Assembly (NCBI GenBank): GCA_934271715.1
Contig: CAKQRZ010000014.1
Span: 1 to 44,080, forward strand
Direction of reading: 5' to 3'
DNA: 44,080 bases
DNA from: an uncultured Alphaproteobacteria bacterium
GTDB lineage: Bacteria; Pseudomonadota; Alphaproteobacteria; RF32; CAG-239
Shown: one piece after another, positions 22,795-31,221 of the stretch
Position numbering within the stretch: position 1 is the first letter of the stretch
How the letters are laid out: each line of letters starts with the position of its first letter
Translations under genes and position numbers: made by a program
The notes under the pieces: generated by a model
Seen by the model: only the letters and a program-made list of their open reading frames with translations
What the model was told of the DNA's origin: nothing
The model's database searches: none

Positions 22795-24156
22795 CTATAA
22801 TCTTTCTAAAATCTGTTTGCATAAATCAGTTAATGAGTTATCACGGGCGCCCATAATCACGATTCTGTCGCCGGATTTTGCTTCTTTCAGCAACAGCTCG
22901 GCTGCTGCTTTTTTATCGGCGGCAAAATAGGCATTATGCTTGCCCAGCTTATGCGCATAGTCAATTAAATCCGCCGAAGAAATATCTTTAGTTACCGTGC
23001 CGCCGACAAAGAAAATTTCCGGCATAACCAAAACATCTTCCGGCAGCATGTTTTTCACAAAACATTCCATAATTTCTTTGCCCATAGAACGCATCGGGCC
23101 AAAGCCATGCGGCTGAAACATAATCAGCAGACGTCCGGTGTATTGGCGCAAAGCCCCGACCGAAGCGGTGATTTTATCCGGATTATGAGCAAAATCATCT
23201 ATTACGGTAATCCCGTTTTTCTGTCCGATTACTTCCAGACGGCGTTTAGTTCCGCTGAAATTCTGCAGTATTTCAGCTGCTTTTTCCGCTTTTACCCCCA
23301 TAACGCTGCAGGCGGCAATGGCTGCCAGCGCATTGGCCACATTAAAATGCCCGATGAGCTTAAGAGTATAGGCTTTGCCGTTCAAAGTATATTCCGTACC
23401 GTGCGGCAGCGGCTTTATATTTTCAGCATAAAAATCAGCCTGCGGATTTTTCAGCGAAAAAGTGATTTTATGCGAATGCGTAAGCGGGCGGCAGGTTTCA
23501 TAATCATCATTAACCACAACCGCCTGCTTGGTGCGGCTGCATAAATTTTGGAAAAGCGCTGTCAGCTCTTCTATGCTTTTGTGGTCGTGAGAAATATTGT
23601 TAATAACCGAAACATACGGATTATAAAGATCTATGCTGCCGTTGCTTTCATCGGCTTCCACCACGCAGATATCGCCTTTATTATAAATAATATTGGCAAT
23701 ACCGGCACGGTCTTCATAGTCGCGCAGCAAACCGCCGTTGATTAGACACGGCTTTTGTCTGGACTTATCCAAAATATAGCCAATCATGGCCGCAGTTGTG
23801 GTTTTACCGGAAGTTCCGCCGACAGCAATACCGTATTTATAGCCGTTAAACAGCTCACTCAAAAGCTGCGGACGGGTCTTTATCAGAACATTTTTTTCCT
23901 TAGCGGCTTTAATATCCGGAATTGTATCTTCCACCGCTGTAGAAGCGCAGACAAAATCCAAATCAGAAGTTATACCGGAGCCGTCTTGCGGAAACATTTT
24001 AATGCCGAGACTTTCCAAAGCTTTTTTATTTTCTAAATCGCGCTGTAAATCAAAATTGCGGTCAGACCCCTGAACCTCATAGCCGGAAAGTTTCAAAATC
24101 TGAGCCAATGAACTCATGCCGCTACCGGAAATTCCGCAAAAACTAACTTTAGTCAT
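22795..24156 (-). CDS. Mur ligase, Mpl (murein tripeptide ligase) or MurC type
   Basis: ATP-dependent Mur ligase of 453 residues. The N-terminal Rossmann part begins VSFCGISGSGMSSLAQILK, the MurC/Mpl form, with GSD at 30-32. The P-loop is GTSGKTTT (114-121), VVEADESNGSI follows, and the C-terminal domain has VIDDFAHNPDKI and late FQPHGFGPMR. MurC joins L-Ala to UDP-MurNAc; Mpl joins recycled tripeptide. The DDFAHNP motif and adjacency to an LD-carboxypeptidase homologue favour Mpl and peptidoglycan recycling, but a divergent MurC is not excluded, and no other mur gene is nearby. The product is cytoplasmic. Confidence 0.8.
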   Translation of the reverse strand: MTKVSFCGISGSGMSSLAQILKLSGYEVQGSDRNFDLQRDLENKKALESLGIKMFPQDGSGITSDLDFVCASTAVEDTIPDIKAAKEKNVLIKTRPQLLSELFNGYKYGIAVGGTSGKTTTAAMIGYILDKSRQKPCLINGGLLRDYEDRAGIANIIYNKGDICVVEADESNGSIDLYNPYVSVINNISHDHKSIEELTALFQNLCSRTKQAVVVNDDYETCRPLTHSHKITFSLKNPQADFYAENIKPLPHGTEYTLNGKAYTLKLIGHFNVANALAAIAACSVMGVKAEKAAEILQNFSGTKRRLEVIGQKNGITVIDDFAHNPDKITASVGALRQYTGRLLIMFQPHGFGPMRSMGKEIMECFVKNMLPEDVLVMPEIFFVGGTVTKDISSADLIDYAHKLGKHNAYFAADKKAAAELLLKEAKSGDRIVIMGARDNSLTDLCKQILERL

Positions 24157-24174
24157 AATTTTAGTCCTTTATAA

Positions 24175-25107
24175 TTATAAATCTTCTATGGTTTTGTTCA
24201 AAATTGTCTGCTGTTCGCTGTCCATCAGGGCAAAATCTTTATAATCTACCGAAATGTAGCTTTTACCGTCGCCGTCCACGGAAACTCCCAGAGTCACCCC
24301 GATTTTATCATTTTGGAATGTAGCGTACAGCACCGCCTTGCCCTCTTGAAGCTCTTGCAAAAAGTTGTCGCCGCCCAGCGGATTCTGCTTGGTTACGGTT
24401 ATAACTTTTTTCTTTTCGCCCTCGCCTTTTATCAGCTGCTCTTCATAAGTATACGGGTCAAAATGCTCTTCCGCATTGCCGTATTTTGCAGAAAGAGCCT
24501 CATAATAGCGATGATACAGAGCTAAAACTTTAGAGGCTTTGGCGTCATCATCCTGCGTGATACCCTGCGCATAAATGCACCAGAGCTTATCCTGTACGCC
24601 GAAAATGGCAATAATATAGGCAAATGTATTATTTTTTTGCTGCGGATTAGCAACTTGAAAAACATTTTTATAATCTTTGCGTTCGGCCGGATTAAGCTCA
24701 AACCCAAACTTTTGGATATTTTCCTGCGGAGCCGCCCAATAAAGCCCGAACGGAGCCGGCTGATACTGAGCTTTCAGCTTATTTATGCGGTCTTCTTCGG
24801 TTTCTTTAGCCTCTTCTTTTTTCTGGGCGATTTCTTCGGTTTTAGAACGGATTTTTTGAGTTTTTTCCTGCAGCTGCTCCAAAGACTTTATGTCATTTTT
24901 CCGCAAATTTAAAATTGTCGGCTTCTGTTGCAGCAAATCGCGCGCCGAATCTTTAGCTTGATCAGTTTCCGAAACCTCCGGCTCGGACGGCGTATTTATT
25001 ATCTCATCAACTATATCTTCCGTGCCGTCGTCAAACAATTCCACCACCTGAGCATTGCCAGCCGCCGCAATAAAAAGAAAAGCCAAAAGAAAAAATAAAG
25101 TTTTCAT
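24175..25107 (-). CDS. exported coiled-coil protein, unknown function
   Basis: A 310-residue protein with a signal peptide (MKTLFFLLAFLFIAAAGNA). An acidic stretch to about residue 60 is followed by a charged coiled coil at about 68-115 (LQEKTQKIRSKTEEIAQKKE). A globular C-terminal domain begins PAPFGLYWAAPQENIQKFGF and includes ALYHRYYEALSAKYGNAEEH and VTLGVSVDGDGKSYISVDY. It lies 18 nt upstream (in coding terms) of the Mur ligase gene on the same strand, so it may lead that operon. It is probably periplasmic. No family is recognised. Confidence 0.7.
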   Translation of the reverse strand: MKTLFFLLAFLFIAAAGNAQVVELFDDGTEDIVDEIINTPSEPEVSETDQAKDSARDLLQQKPTILNLRKNDIKSLEQLQEKTQKIRSKTEEIAQKKEEAKETEEDRINKLKAQYQPAPFGLYWAAPQENIQKFGFELNPAERKDYKNVFQVANPQQKNNTFAYIIAIFGVQDKLWCIYAQGITQDDDAKASKVLALYHRYYEALSAKYGNAEEHFDPYTYEEQLIKGEGEKKKVITVTKQNPLGGDNFLQELQEGKAVLYATFQNDKIGVTLGVSVDGDGKSYISVDYKDFALMDSEQQTILNKTIEDL

Positions 25108-25137
25108 AATTATCCCTTTGATAACCGTAAAAAAAAA

Positions 25138-25166
25138 TTGAATACCTTAAAGGTTTGCGCTATTCT
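25138..25166 (+). promoter_or_regulatory. promoter and candidate operator of the TetR gene
   Basis: TTGAAT (25138-25143), 17 nt, TATTCT (25161-25166). The spacer opens with the perfect palindrome ACCTT-A-AAGGT (25144-25154), well placed for autorepression by the TetR-type product. Confidence 0.45.
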
Positions 25167-25218
25167 AACGCTGTAAATGCAAATAATTTGTTAAACACGG
25201 ATAAAATTTATTACTGAA

Positions 25219-25812
25219 ATGGAAAAAGACAATATACAAAATTTGCTATTGGAAACCGGACGCAGAATTGTGCAGGAAAAAGGCACCGAGGCTTTGACCG
25301 TGCGCAAGCTTTCCGAAGCTTCCGGCTGTTCGGTCGGCGCTATTTATAACCAGTTTTCCAATATGGATAATTTTGTGGTAATCCAAAACTACATGACTTT
25401 GGATGAGCTGGCTCTGCGTTTGGAAAAAGTCGCAAAAACCGGAGACGCTTTTGCCGATATGAATGCCTTTTTGCATGAGTTTGTAGATTTTGTTATGGAA
25501 AACAAAAACTTATGGTACATGCTGCACAGCTTTCATTTACGCAACAATAACCACGCTTTTTCTTATTTTTATTTGCGTAAAGTCGTAAAAATCACCGGTC
25601 TGATTAACAAATTGCTGCAGCAGCTAATCCCTAACATGGAGCGTCCTGAACGCATTTTATCCTCACAGGTTTTATGGCTGAGTTTGTTTGCCCTGAGTTC
25701 TTTTTTAACTAAAGACATTTTGGATTCGTTTACTAAAGTGAATAAAGAAACCATCTGCCAGCTGATGTTCAACACCTATGTTGCCGGATTGACCGTACTG
25801 GAAAAGAAATAG
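25219..25812 (+). CDS. TetR/AcrR-family transcriptional regulator
   Basis: A 197-residue regulator. The N-terminal TetR helix-turn-helix lies at about residues 27-46 (LTVRKLSEASGCSVGAIYNQ, followed by FSNMDNFV). The rest is a helical ligand-binding domain with no assignable ligand. No clear ribosome site precedes the ATG, so translation may be weak or leaderless. Eight nt after its stop begins the HExxH membrane gene, its likely cotranscribed partner. It is divergent from the 24175 exported protein, and a palindrome in the shared gap may be its operator. Confidence 0.88.
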   Translation: MEKDNIQNLLLETGRRIVQEKGTEALTVRKLSEASGCSVGAIYNQFSNMDNFVVIQNYMTLDELALRLEKVAKTGDAFADMNAFLHEFVDFVMENKNLWYMLHSFHLRNNNHAFSYFYLRKVVKITGLINKLLQQLIPNMERPERILSSQVLWLSLFALSSFLTKDILDSFTKVNKETICQLMFNTYVAGLTVLEKK

Positions 25813-25820
25813 GCGCCCGC

Positions 25821-26357
25821 ATGAAAGACTTTTTTGCATATCTGGATTCGCCGTCCTTTTTAGCCGCCTTGACTGCTGACCGCTTTTTTCTGATTTTGGC
25901 GGTAATTGTGCTTTCTTCATTGAAACATTCTGCTTATAAAAGCATGTGGCTGGCCATGCTCATAAACTTGCCGGGGACTGTTTTGCATGAATGCGCGCAT
26001 TTTATTGTCGGATTGCTGCTAAACGCCCGTCCGGTAACTTTTTCGCTTTTCCCTAAAAAAGTTGACGACCACTATGTAACCGGACAAGTCGGCTTTTCTA
26101 ACCTGAAATTTTATAATGCTCTGCCGACTTCTTTGGCGCCGCTGCTACTGCTTGTTTTTGCATTTTTACTAAACAAGCATTTTTTTGAAATAGTGAAATT
26201 AAGCTTCGGCTCTTATCTGCTGTATATTTTTCTGCTTACAGTAATTATAGAAAATGCCATGCCGTCGCGCACCGATTTTCGGCAGGGTTTCCGCTACATA
26301 AGCGGAGATTTGCTGTACATTCTGCTGGCAGCGGCGGCTATTGCTTTTCTGCGTTAA
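25821..26357 (+). CDS. membrane HExxH protein, M50-like, paralogue of the 21238 gene
   Basis: A 178-residue protein with four to five hydrophobic helices. The motif HECAH (in GTVLHECAHFIVGLLL) is followed by TSLAPLLLL and MPSRTDFRQGFRYISG. This matches, in order and spacing, HELTH, SLAPYFFP and HPGQTDISQEGYIFSG of the 21238 protein. It is therefore probably a membrane-embedded zinc peptidase or an inactive relative. It is directly downstream of the TetR gene, suggesting regulated expression. Its 3' end overlaps the convergent DUF2155 gene by 20 nt. Confidence 0.7.
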   Translation: MKDFFAYLDSPSFLAALTADRFFLILAVIVLSSLKHSAYKSMWLAMLINLPGTVLHECAHFIVGLLLNARPVTFSLFPKKVDDHYVTGQVGFSNLKFYNALPTSLAPLLLLVFAFLLNKHFFEIVKLSFGSYLLYIFLLTVIIENAMPSRTDFRQGFRYISGDLLYILLAAAAIAFLR

Positions 26358-27051
26358 TATCTTTATTTTCCCAGTCCGATTTTATCCGGCTGATTTCATT
26401 TTGAATTTCCGCCGTATCATCATCTTCATCAAAAGAAAATTCCGAATTTTCAGCTTCTGCCGGTTCGGCAATGGTTTCCGGCTTGCCGTCTTCGCTTTCA
26501 TCCGGCAGATATTCCATTTCGCTCATCGGCTTTTTCGTATTTTCTTCCGTTTTTTCCGGAGCTTTTTCTTCAGTTTTCAGCTCGCCGGAAACACTGTTTT
26601 CCAAGATTTTGCGTTCAGACCTCGGCAAATTGTCGCGCTCAGCCAGCTGTTTTTCATCTAAAAGCGCTGATTGGTCTACCTTAGTGTTAAGGCATTGCAG
26701 CAGCCACACGTCATAAATCGGGTGTTCCAGAGCATTGGTGGCCGGAGACGATGAAAGCATCCAGCCTTTAAAAATATTTATCTCTTCGCCTTTCAGGCTC
26801 TTGTCTGTAATATCGGCAAAAACAAAGTTTTCCGGAGCCTCTTCGGCCGGACGGGTTTTGCAGCTGCGGACCACAATAGACAGCGAGCCGAATTTAACGC
26901 TGCCGTTGACCGGAACGTTGATAACGCTGACATGTCCGGTAATTTTATCCATTGCCTGCATACGAGCCGTATTCATATCAATTTCCGCGGCGTCGGCGGC
27001 AAAACAGCTTAACCCCGCTGCGGCGCTAAGAACAAATTTATTCAGCTTCAT
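26338..27051 (-). CDS. DUF2155 domain protein with acidic C-terminal extension
   Basis: Periplasmic protein of the alphaproteobacterial DUF2155 family (237 residues). It has a signal peptide ending at about residue 21 (FAADAAE) and the family hallmark SSPATNALEHPIYDVW followed by LLQC. After about residue 145 comes a Glu/Lys-rich, low-complexity extension (KTEEKAPEKTEENTKKP, FSFDEDDDTAEI) that I take to be specific to this lineage. Its first 14 nt overlap the mlaD gene, so it is the third gene of the MlaD-MlaD-DUF2155 operon. In other alphaproteobacteria DUF2155 genes also lie near mlaD, so a role beside lipid transport is plausible. Confidence 0.85.
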   Translation of the reverse strand: MKLNKFVLSAAAGLSCFAADAAEIDMNTARMQAMDKITGHVSVINVPVNGSVKFGSLSIVVRSCKTRPAEEAPENFVFADITDKSLKGEEINIFKGWMLSSSPATNALEHPIYDVWLLQCLNTKVDQSALLDEKQLAERDNLPRSERKILENSVSGELKTEEKAPEKTEENTKKPMSEMEYLPDESEDGKPETIAEPAEAENSEFSFDEDDDTAEIQNEISRIKSDWENKDINAEKQ

Positions 27052-27505
27052 CTTTACTTCCGTCGTCAGTTACCATAAAAATGATTTCTCCCACCATGTC
27101 TTCTATGGTCTTAAAATCTTTAGTGTTGGCAAAAGAGTCTCCGGCTTTCAGATATTCATCCGATTTTCCCGGCTCTATCTTTACAAACTTATCGCCGACC
27201 AAGCCATCGCTGACAATAGACACCGTACTGTCTTTAGGCAGTTTAATATCGGAAGAAATGCTGAAAGTCACATCAGCCATATAATCTTCATTATTAAGCT
27301 TCTGTGAAGTAACCGTACCGACTTTTATGCCGTTGATGCGCACGTCCGAACCAATGCTTAAGCCGCCGACTTTCATAAATTCGGCCTTAAGCGGATAGCC
27401 TTTAACAACCTGCAAATCCGAAACGCGGTAAGCAAAAGCCAAAAACAACAGGGCGACAACCAGCACAACTAAGCCCATAATGGTTTCAACAGGTTTCTTT
27501 CTCAT
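27038..27505 (-). CDS. mlaD: MlaD-family MCE protein (outer-membrane lipid asymmetry)
   Basis: Inner-membrane-anchored MCE-domain protein that forms the periplasmic ring of the MlaFEDB phospholipid transporter. An N-terminal helix (TIMGLVVLVVALLFLAFAY) is followed by the MCE domain at about residues 38-120 (VGGLSIGSDVRINGIKVGTV, GLVGDKFVKIEPG). It has 155 residues, the usual size of alphaproteobacterial MlaD. It follows another MCE gene by 4 nt. No mlaE or mlaF is adjacent; those in the window (37.7-39.6 kb) belong to a different cluster. Confidence 0.88.
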   Translation of the reverse strand: MRKKPVETIMGLVVLVVALLFLAFAYRVSDLQVVKGYPLKAEFMKVGGLSIGSDVRINGIKVGTVTSQKLNNEDYMADVTFSISSDIKLPKDSTVSIVSDGLVGDKFVKIEPGKSDEYLKAGDSFANTKDFKTIEDMVGEIIFMVTDDGSKDEAE

Positions 27506-27509
27506 TTTA

Positions 27510-28037
27510 TTACTCCATATTTTCTGTTACATTTGCAGCTTTATTTTCATCAGCCGGCGGACATGACTTTTTACGCTTGGCTTTGCCCATAGAAATAACA
27601 CGGTCAATCAGCTCTTCTAAAATCATTGCGTCCTGCGTATAGCTGAACTCGCCCTCCGGTGCGATATAGTCTTCAGAGCCGCCCGGTTCTATTTCTATAT
27701 ACTTATTGCCCATAATGCCGGAACTGACAATGGCGGCGCTGCTGTCATCCGGAATCTGCACATGCGCGGCAATCTGCAATGTCAGCGTTGCCCGATAGTC
27801 GCTGTCCAGCACCGAATTAACCACGCGTCCGATATCCATGCCGGACATCCGGACTTTATTGCCGACCACCAAGCCGTCGGTGCGGTTAAACGTGGCATAA
27901 ATTTGATAGTCCGTATCTTCTGCGCCTTTCCAGACATTGCGCTGCAGCTTAAATATAACCATACCCAAGGCAAATACGCAGATAACGCATAAACCGATGA
28001 TAAAGTTTTTAATTTCTTCTTTGCTGAAAGTATCCAA
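27510..28037 (-). CDS. second MlaD-like MCE-domain protein
   Basis: A 175-residue MCE protein with the same plan as its neighbour: one helix (about residues 10-28) and one MCE domain at about 42-125 (TDGLVVGNKVRMSGMDIGRV, SGIMGNKYIEIEPGGSEDY). It then has a basic, Cys-containing tail (MGKAKRKKSCPPADENKA). It leads the operon MCE-mlaD-DUF2155. Two single-domain MCE proteins in tandem could form a hetero-oligomeric ring or derive from duplication; the sequences have diverged substantially. A promoter is expected in the 155-nt gap upstream. Confidence 0.85.
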   Translation of the reverse strand: MDTFSKEEIKNFIIGLCVICVFALGMVIFKLQRNVWKGAEDTDYQIYATFNRTDGLVVGNKVRMSGMDIGRVVNSVLDSDYRATLTLQIAAHVQIPDDSSAAIVSSGIMGNKYIEIEPGGSEDYIAPEGEFSYTQDAMILEELIDRVISMGKAKRKKSCPPADENKAANVTENME

Positions 28038-28118
28038 AATTTTACTCCGCTTTTGCTATATTTTTGACTATTATTACTCCAATAAAAACGATTTGTCATT
28101 AAAGTTTTTTGTAAAAAG

Positions 28119-28148
28119 TTGAAAATATTTGTTAAAGTTTAATAAAAT
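28119..28148 (+). promoter_or_regulatory. candidate promoter of the Gld-type ABC operon
   Basis: TTGAAA (28119-28124), 18 nt, TAAAAT (28143-28148), 45 nt before the ATPase start. The rest of this divergent gap is AT-rich. Confidence 0.5.
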
Positions 28149-28192
28149 GCTGTTAATATGGCATATATTGTTTGTGTTTTATGGAGCATTTA

Positions 28193-28903
28193 ATGCTGGT
28201 TATTAAGAATGTCTGCAAATATTTTGGAAAGATTAAAGCGGTTGACGGCGTCAGCCTGAGCCTGAAAAAAAATGAAACCGTGGTAATGCTGGGCGAAAAC
28301 GGCGCCGGAAAATCTACTTTATTTCGGCTTATCAGCGGCTATCTGGAAGCTGACAGCGGCTCTATAAAAGCCGATGAAACAGATATAAACTCCGGCCGCG
28401 TGGCTTATCTGAACAAAATCGGCTATGTTCCGGAAATTTCCGCCTTGTACGGCGAAATGACCACGGTTGAATTTTTGCTGTTTGCGGCAGAACTGAAAAA
28501 AATTCCGAACGAAACAATCAGCCCGAGACTGCAGAACGTTATTCAAAAACTAGACCTTAAATCTGTGGAATTTCAGCGGCTGGACACTTTATCCAAAGGC
28601 TTCCGAAAGCGGGCGGAACTGGCGGCGGCGCTGATGACTGAGCCGGAAATCCTGCTTTTGGACGAGCCGACGGAAGGGCTTGACCCGCTGCAAAAAGAGA
28701 GCATCCGCAAAATTATTAAAAACTATGCTAAAAATCATTTAGTGATTATTTCAACGCATGCTCTTGAAGATGTTGAAGCCATGGCGCAGCGGGTTTTGCT
28801 TATGCACAAAGGACGTTTGGCTGCCGAGACCGGAATTGCCAAGTTCAAAAAATCAGCGCCGGAAAGCTTGCTGGCTTCTCTCAAAAAAATGACCGGAGAA
28901 TAA
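28193..28903 (+). CDS. ABC transporter ATPase, GldA-like
   Basis: ATPase of an ABC-2 type exporter. Walker A is GENGAGKST, the signature is LSKGFRKRAELAAAL (SKG instead of SGG, as in GldA-like ATPases) and Walker B is ILLLDEPTEGLDP, with the H-loop in ISTHALED. The frame opens at 28172, but GGAG at 28183-28186 points to the ATG at 28193 (MLVIKNVCKYFGK), giving 236 residues. It is followed 2 nt later by the permease/GldG fusion and then a DUF4340 gene, the standard layout of gliding-type ABC systems found outside Bacteroidetes. The substrate is unknown. Confidence 0.88.
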   Translation: MLVIKNVCKYFGKIKAVDGVSLSLKKNETVVMLGENGAGKSTLFRLISGYLEADSGSIKADETDINSGRVAYLNKIGYVPEISALYGEMTTVEFLLFAAELKKIPNETISPRLQNVIQKLDLKSVEFQRLDTLSKGFRKRAELAAALMTEPEILLLDEPTEGLDPLQKESIRKIIKNYAKNHLVIISTHALEDVEAMAQRVLLMHKGRLAAETGIAKFKKSAPESLLASLKKMTGE

Positions 28904-28905
28904 AA

Positions 28906-31221
28906 ATGCAGCAATTTACGACTTTATTATTACGAGAACTCCGCAGCGGTTTCCGCGGCCTGCCGACTTATTTTATAATATTCACCTACTTGTTTGCCGC
29001 AATAGGCGCCGCTTTTTATTTTGGCTCATATCTGGCAATGCACGACACCGCTTTATATGCGGTGTTCTATGCACAGCCTATTATTTTAGCGGTGCTGGTT
29101 CCGGTTTTAACCATGCGGAGCTGGGCAGAGGAATACCGCTCCGGCACTATAGAATTTTTGCTTACGCAGCCGATATCTTTTACGGTTCTGACCATGGCAA
29201 AATTCTGCGCCGCTGTTTTATTCTGCCTGCTGATGACGCTGGGTCTGCTGCCGTTTATCTGCTATTCCGGTGGCTGGCTGCAGCTGGATTGGCAGAACGT
29301 TGCCTCAAGCTACGGCGGCTTGCTGCTGCTTATTTTATTTTACTGTGCCGCCGGATGCTTTATCTCATCTTTATCCCGCAGTTTGATTTTAGCCTATCTG
29401 GGCGGATTTTTCTTTACAGCGCTCTGGCTGGTTTTGCCGTATTCCGGCTTATACTCTATTTACAATAACTTTTTATTTGCCGAAGTCGGAATCTCTGATA
29501 TTTTATATTTTATTTCGCTTGCCGCCGTATTTTTGTTTTTGAATATCCTCGCCCTGCCGCTGCATAGCAATGCTCAAAAGCATAAAACCGCTAAATTCAG
29601 CCTGCTGACCATTTTAGCTTTGTGCGGAGCCGGATTTTTTAATTTTGCCGTCTCTAATCTTTTTGAAAGCAAAGCCGATTTAACTGCTTCGTCTTTTTAC
29701 ACTCCGAAGACCCAAACGGTTAACTTGCTGAATAATCTGGAAAAGCAGGTTATAATAGATGTTTACGCCGCAAAGGATTATATACAATCCAACCCCGACT
29801 ATTTCCATTATATGCAGCAGGTTCAGCGCTTTCTGCAGCGTTACAGCAAAGCCGCCAAAGGCATGGTAACCGTAAATATTACTTATGTTGAGCCGTTTTC
29901 GGAGTTAGAAGAAAAAGTGCTGGAAAAAGGGCTGTATTTTGAAACCAATGCCGCGGGCAGCCGTGACTATTTTGGAGCCATAGTCCGCTCGCAAGACGGA
30001 CGCGAAGCCGTTATAAAACAATTTCTGCTGCAGCGCCAGCCTTTGGCCGAAAAAGATATTGACATTGCCGTCCTCAAGGTAACAGAGCCGGAACGCCTGA
30101 AAAATATCGGCGTTTATGTGGACAATATGCAGAATTTGGAGGGCTTGCAGGAAATTCTCCTGAGCTGGGAAAATGATTACAATGTCTTCAATGTCTCGCC
30201 CTCTATGTATGACTTTTCCTCTAAAGTAGACATTATTGTTTTGATTAACCCTAAAGCGATTTCGGCAGCTTTGCGCTATGCTTTAGACCAATTTTTAATG
30301 CGCGGCGGCAAAGTAGCGGTGTTCTTTGATTTTTATACCGCCAGCCAATCCGATTTAACCAACGGCGAAGACTTGCAGATTACCGACTTTTTAACCAACT
30401 GGGGCGTTAAGCTGCTGAATCCGGCGGATGACGGAAAAACCGATAAATCTTTCGGCTATAACCCGATGGTGCTGAAACTGAATAAAGCCCTTTTGTTTGA
30501 AATAGACAATCCGGCGGTTGAGGTTAAGCCGTTTATTGTCAATGAAAACGGACTTATCGGCGCGGTTATGGAAGGTTCATTTATCTCGCTTTATACTAAA
30601 AACCCGTTTAGCGGCAGCGAATTAGCCGCCGGCATGCGTCCGCTTCTGACGCGTTCGGCTGCTTCCGGAACCGTTGCTTTAGTCAGCGATGTAGATTTTT
30701 TAGAAGAACCTTTCTGGGTTGCCGAAAACTCGCCTGACCGCAACCCTTACAGCGTGATAGAAAAAAGCGGCAACGGCTTAGCGGCTAAATCTTTGATTGA
30801 CTATCTGGCCGGCAATGCGGACTATGAGCAGCTCCCTCTGAACAGCATGATTTTGAATAAAGACAGCATCAGCCAGCGCCTGAATAAAAATATTTTCAGC
30901 AAAGACGAAGTGGAATACCGCGTTTTGCAAAATAAAATCAAAGAGCAGAAGCGGATTTTATTTGAAAACAGCAATGAAGACATGCAGATTTTTGAACAGC
31001 TGCGCCAAATCGGCGAGTCCGGACGAGAACTTTCTAAAAACGAACAGCAGCTGCAAAATCTGGATTATAAAATGAAACAGCAATACAGCTACGCCGTTGC
31101 CAAAATGATGATTATGCAGATTATTGCTATTCCGGCTTTGCTGGTTTTGCTGCTTTCGGTTTTGGCTAAATTTTTAATGCACCGGCTGATTAAGCGGATA
31201 AAGGAGAAATATAATGTCTAA
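28906..31221 (+). CDS. ABC-2 permease fused to GldG-like periplasmic domain
   Basis: A 771-residue fusion. The N-terminal third (to about residue 260) is a GldF-type ABC-2 permease with about six helices and the typical MRSWAEEYRSGTIEFLLTQP loop. The middle is a GldG-like domain (about 265-600) with ITYVEPFSELEEK, LKNIGVYVDNM and a Rossmann-like KVDIIVLINPKAISAALRYA. A charged helical stretch (KIKEQKRILFENSNEDM) precedes a last helix at about 735-760 and a basic end. In Bacteroidetes GldF and GldG are separate; here they are one chain. It overlaps the DUF4340 gene by 8 nt. The ATPase partner is encoded just upstream. Confidence 0.88.
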   Translation: MQQFTTLLLRELRSGFRGLPTYFIIFTYLFAAIGAAFYFGSYLAMHDTALYAVFYAQPIILAVLVPVLTMRSWAEEYRSGTIEFLLTQPISFTVLTMAKFCAAVLFCLLMTLGLLPFICYSGGWLQLDWQNVASSYGGLLLLILFYCAAGCFISSLSRSLILAYLGGFFFTALWLVLPYSGLYSIYNNFLFAEVGISDILYFISLAAVFLFLNILALPLHSNAQKHKTAKFSLLTILALCGAGFFNFAVSNLFESKADLTASSFYTPKTQTVNLLNNLEKQVIIDVYAAKDYIQSNPDYFHYMQQVQRFLQRYSKAAKGMVTVNITYVEPFSELEEKVLEKGLYFETNAAGSRDYFGAIVRSQDGREAVIKQFLLQRQPLAEKDIDIAVLKVTEPERLKNIGVYVDNMQNLEGLQEILLSWENDYNVFNVSPSMYDFSSKVDIIVLINPKAISAALRYALDQFLMRGGKVAVFFDFYTASQSDLTNGEDLQITDFLTNWGVKLLNPADDGKTDKSFGYNPMVLKLNKALLFEIDNPAVEVKPFIVNENGLIGAVMEGSFISLYTKNPFSGSELAAGMRPLLTRSAASGTVALVSDVDFLEEPFWVAENSPDRNPYSVIEKSGNGLAAKSLIDYLAGNADYEQLPLNSMILNKDSISQRLNKNIFSKDEVEYRVLQNKIKEQKRILFENSNEDMQIFEQLRQIGESGRELSKNEQQLQNLDYKMKQQYSYAVAKMMIMQIIAIPALLVLLLSVLAKFLMHRLIKRIKEKYNV

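Noticed and set aside
24175..25107. Possible link of the coiled-coil exported protein to EnvC-like amidase activators
   Set aside because: It has a coiled coil but no LytM domain or motifs.
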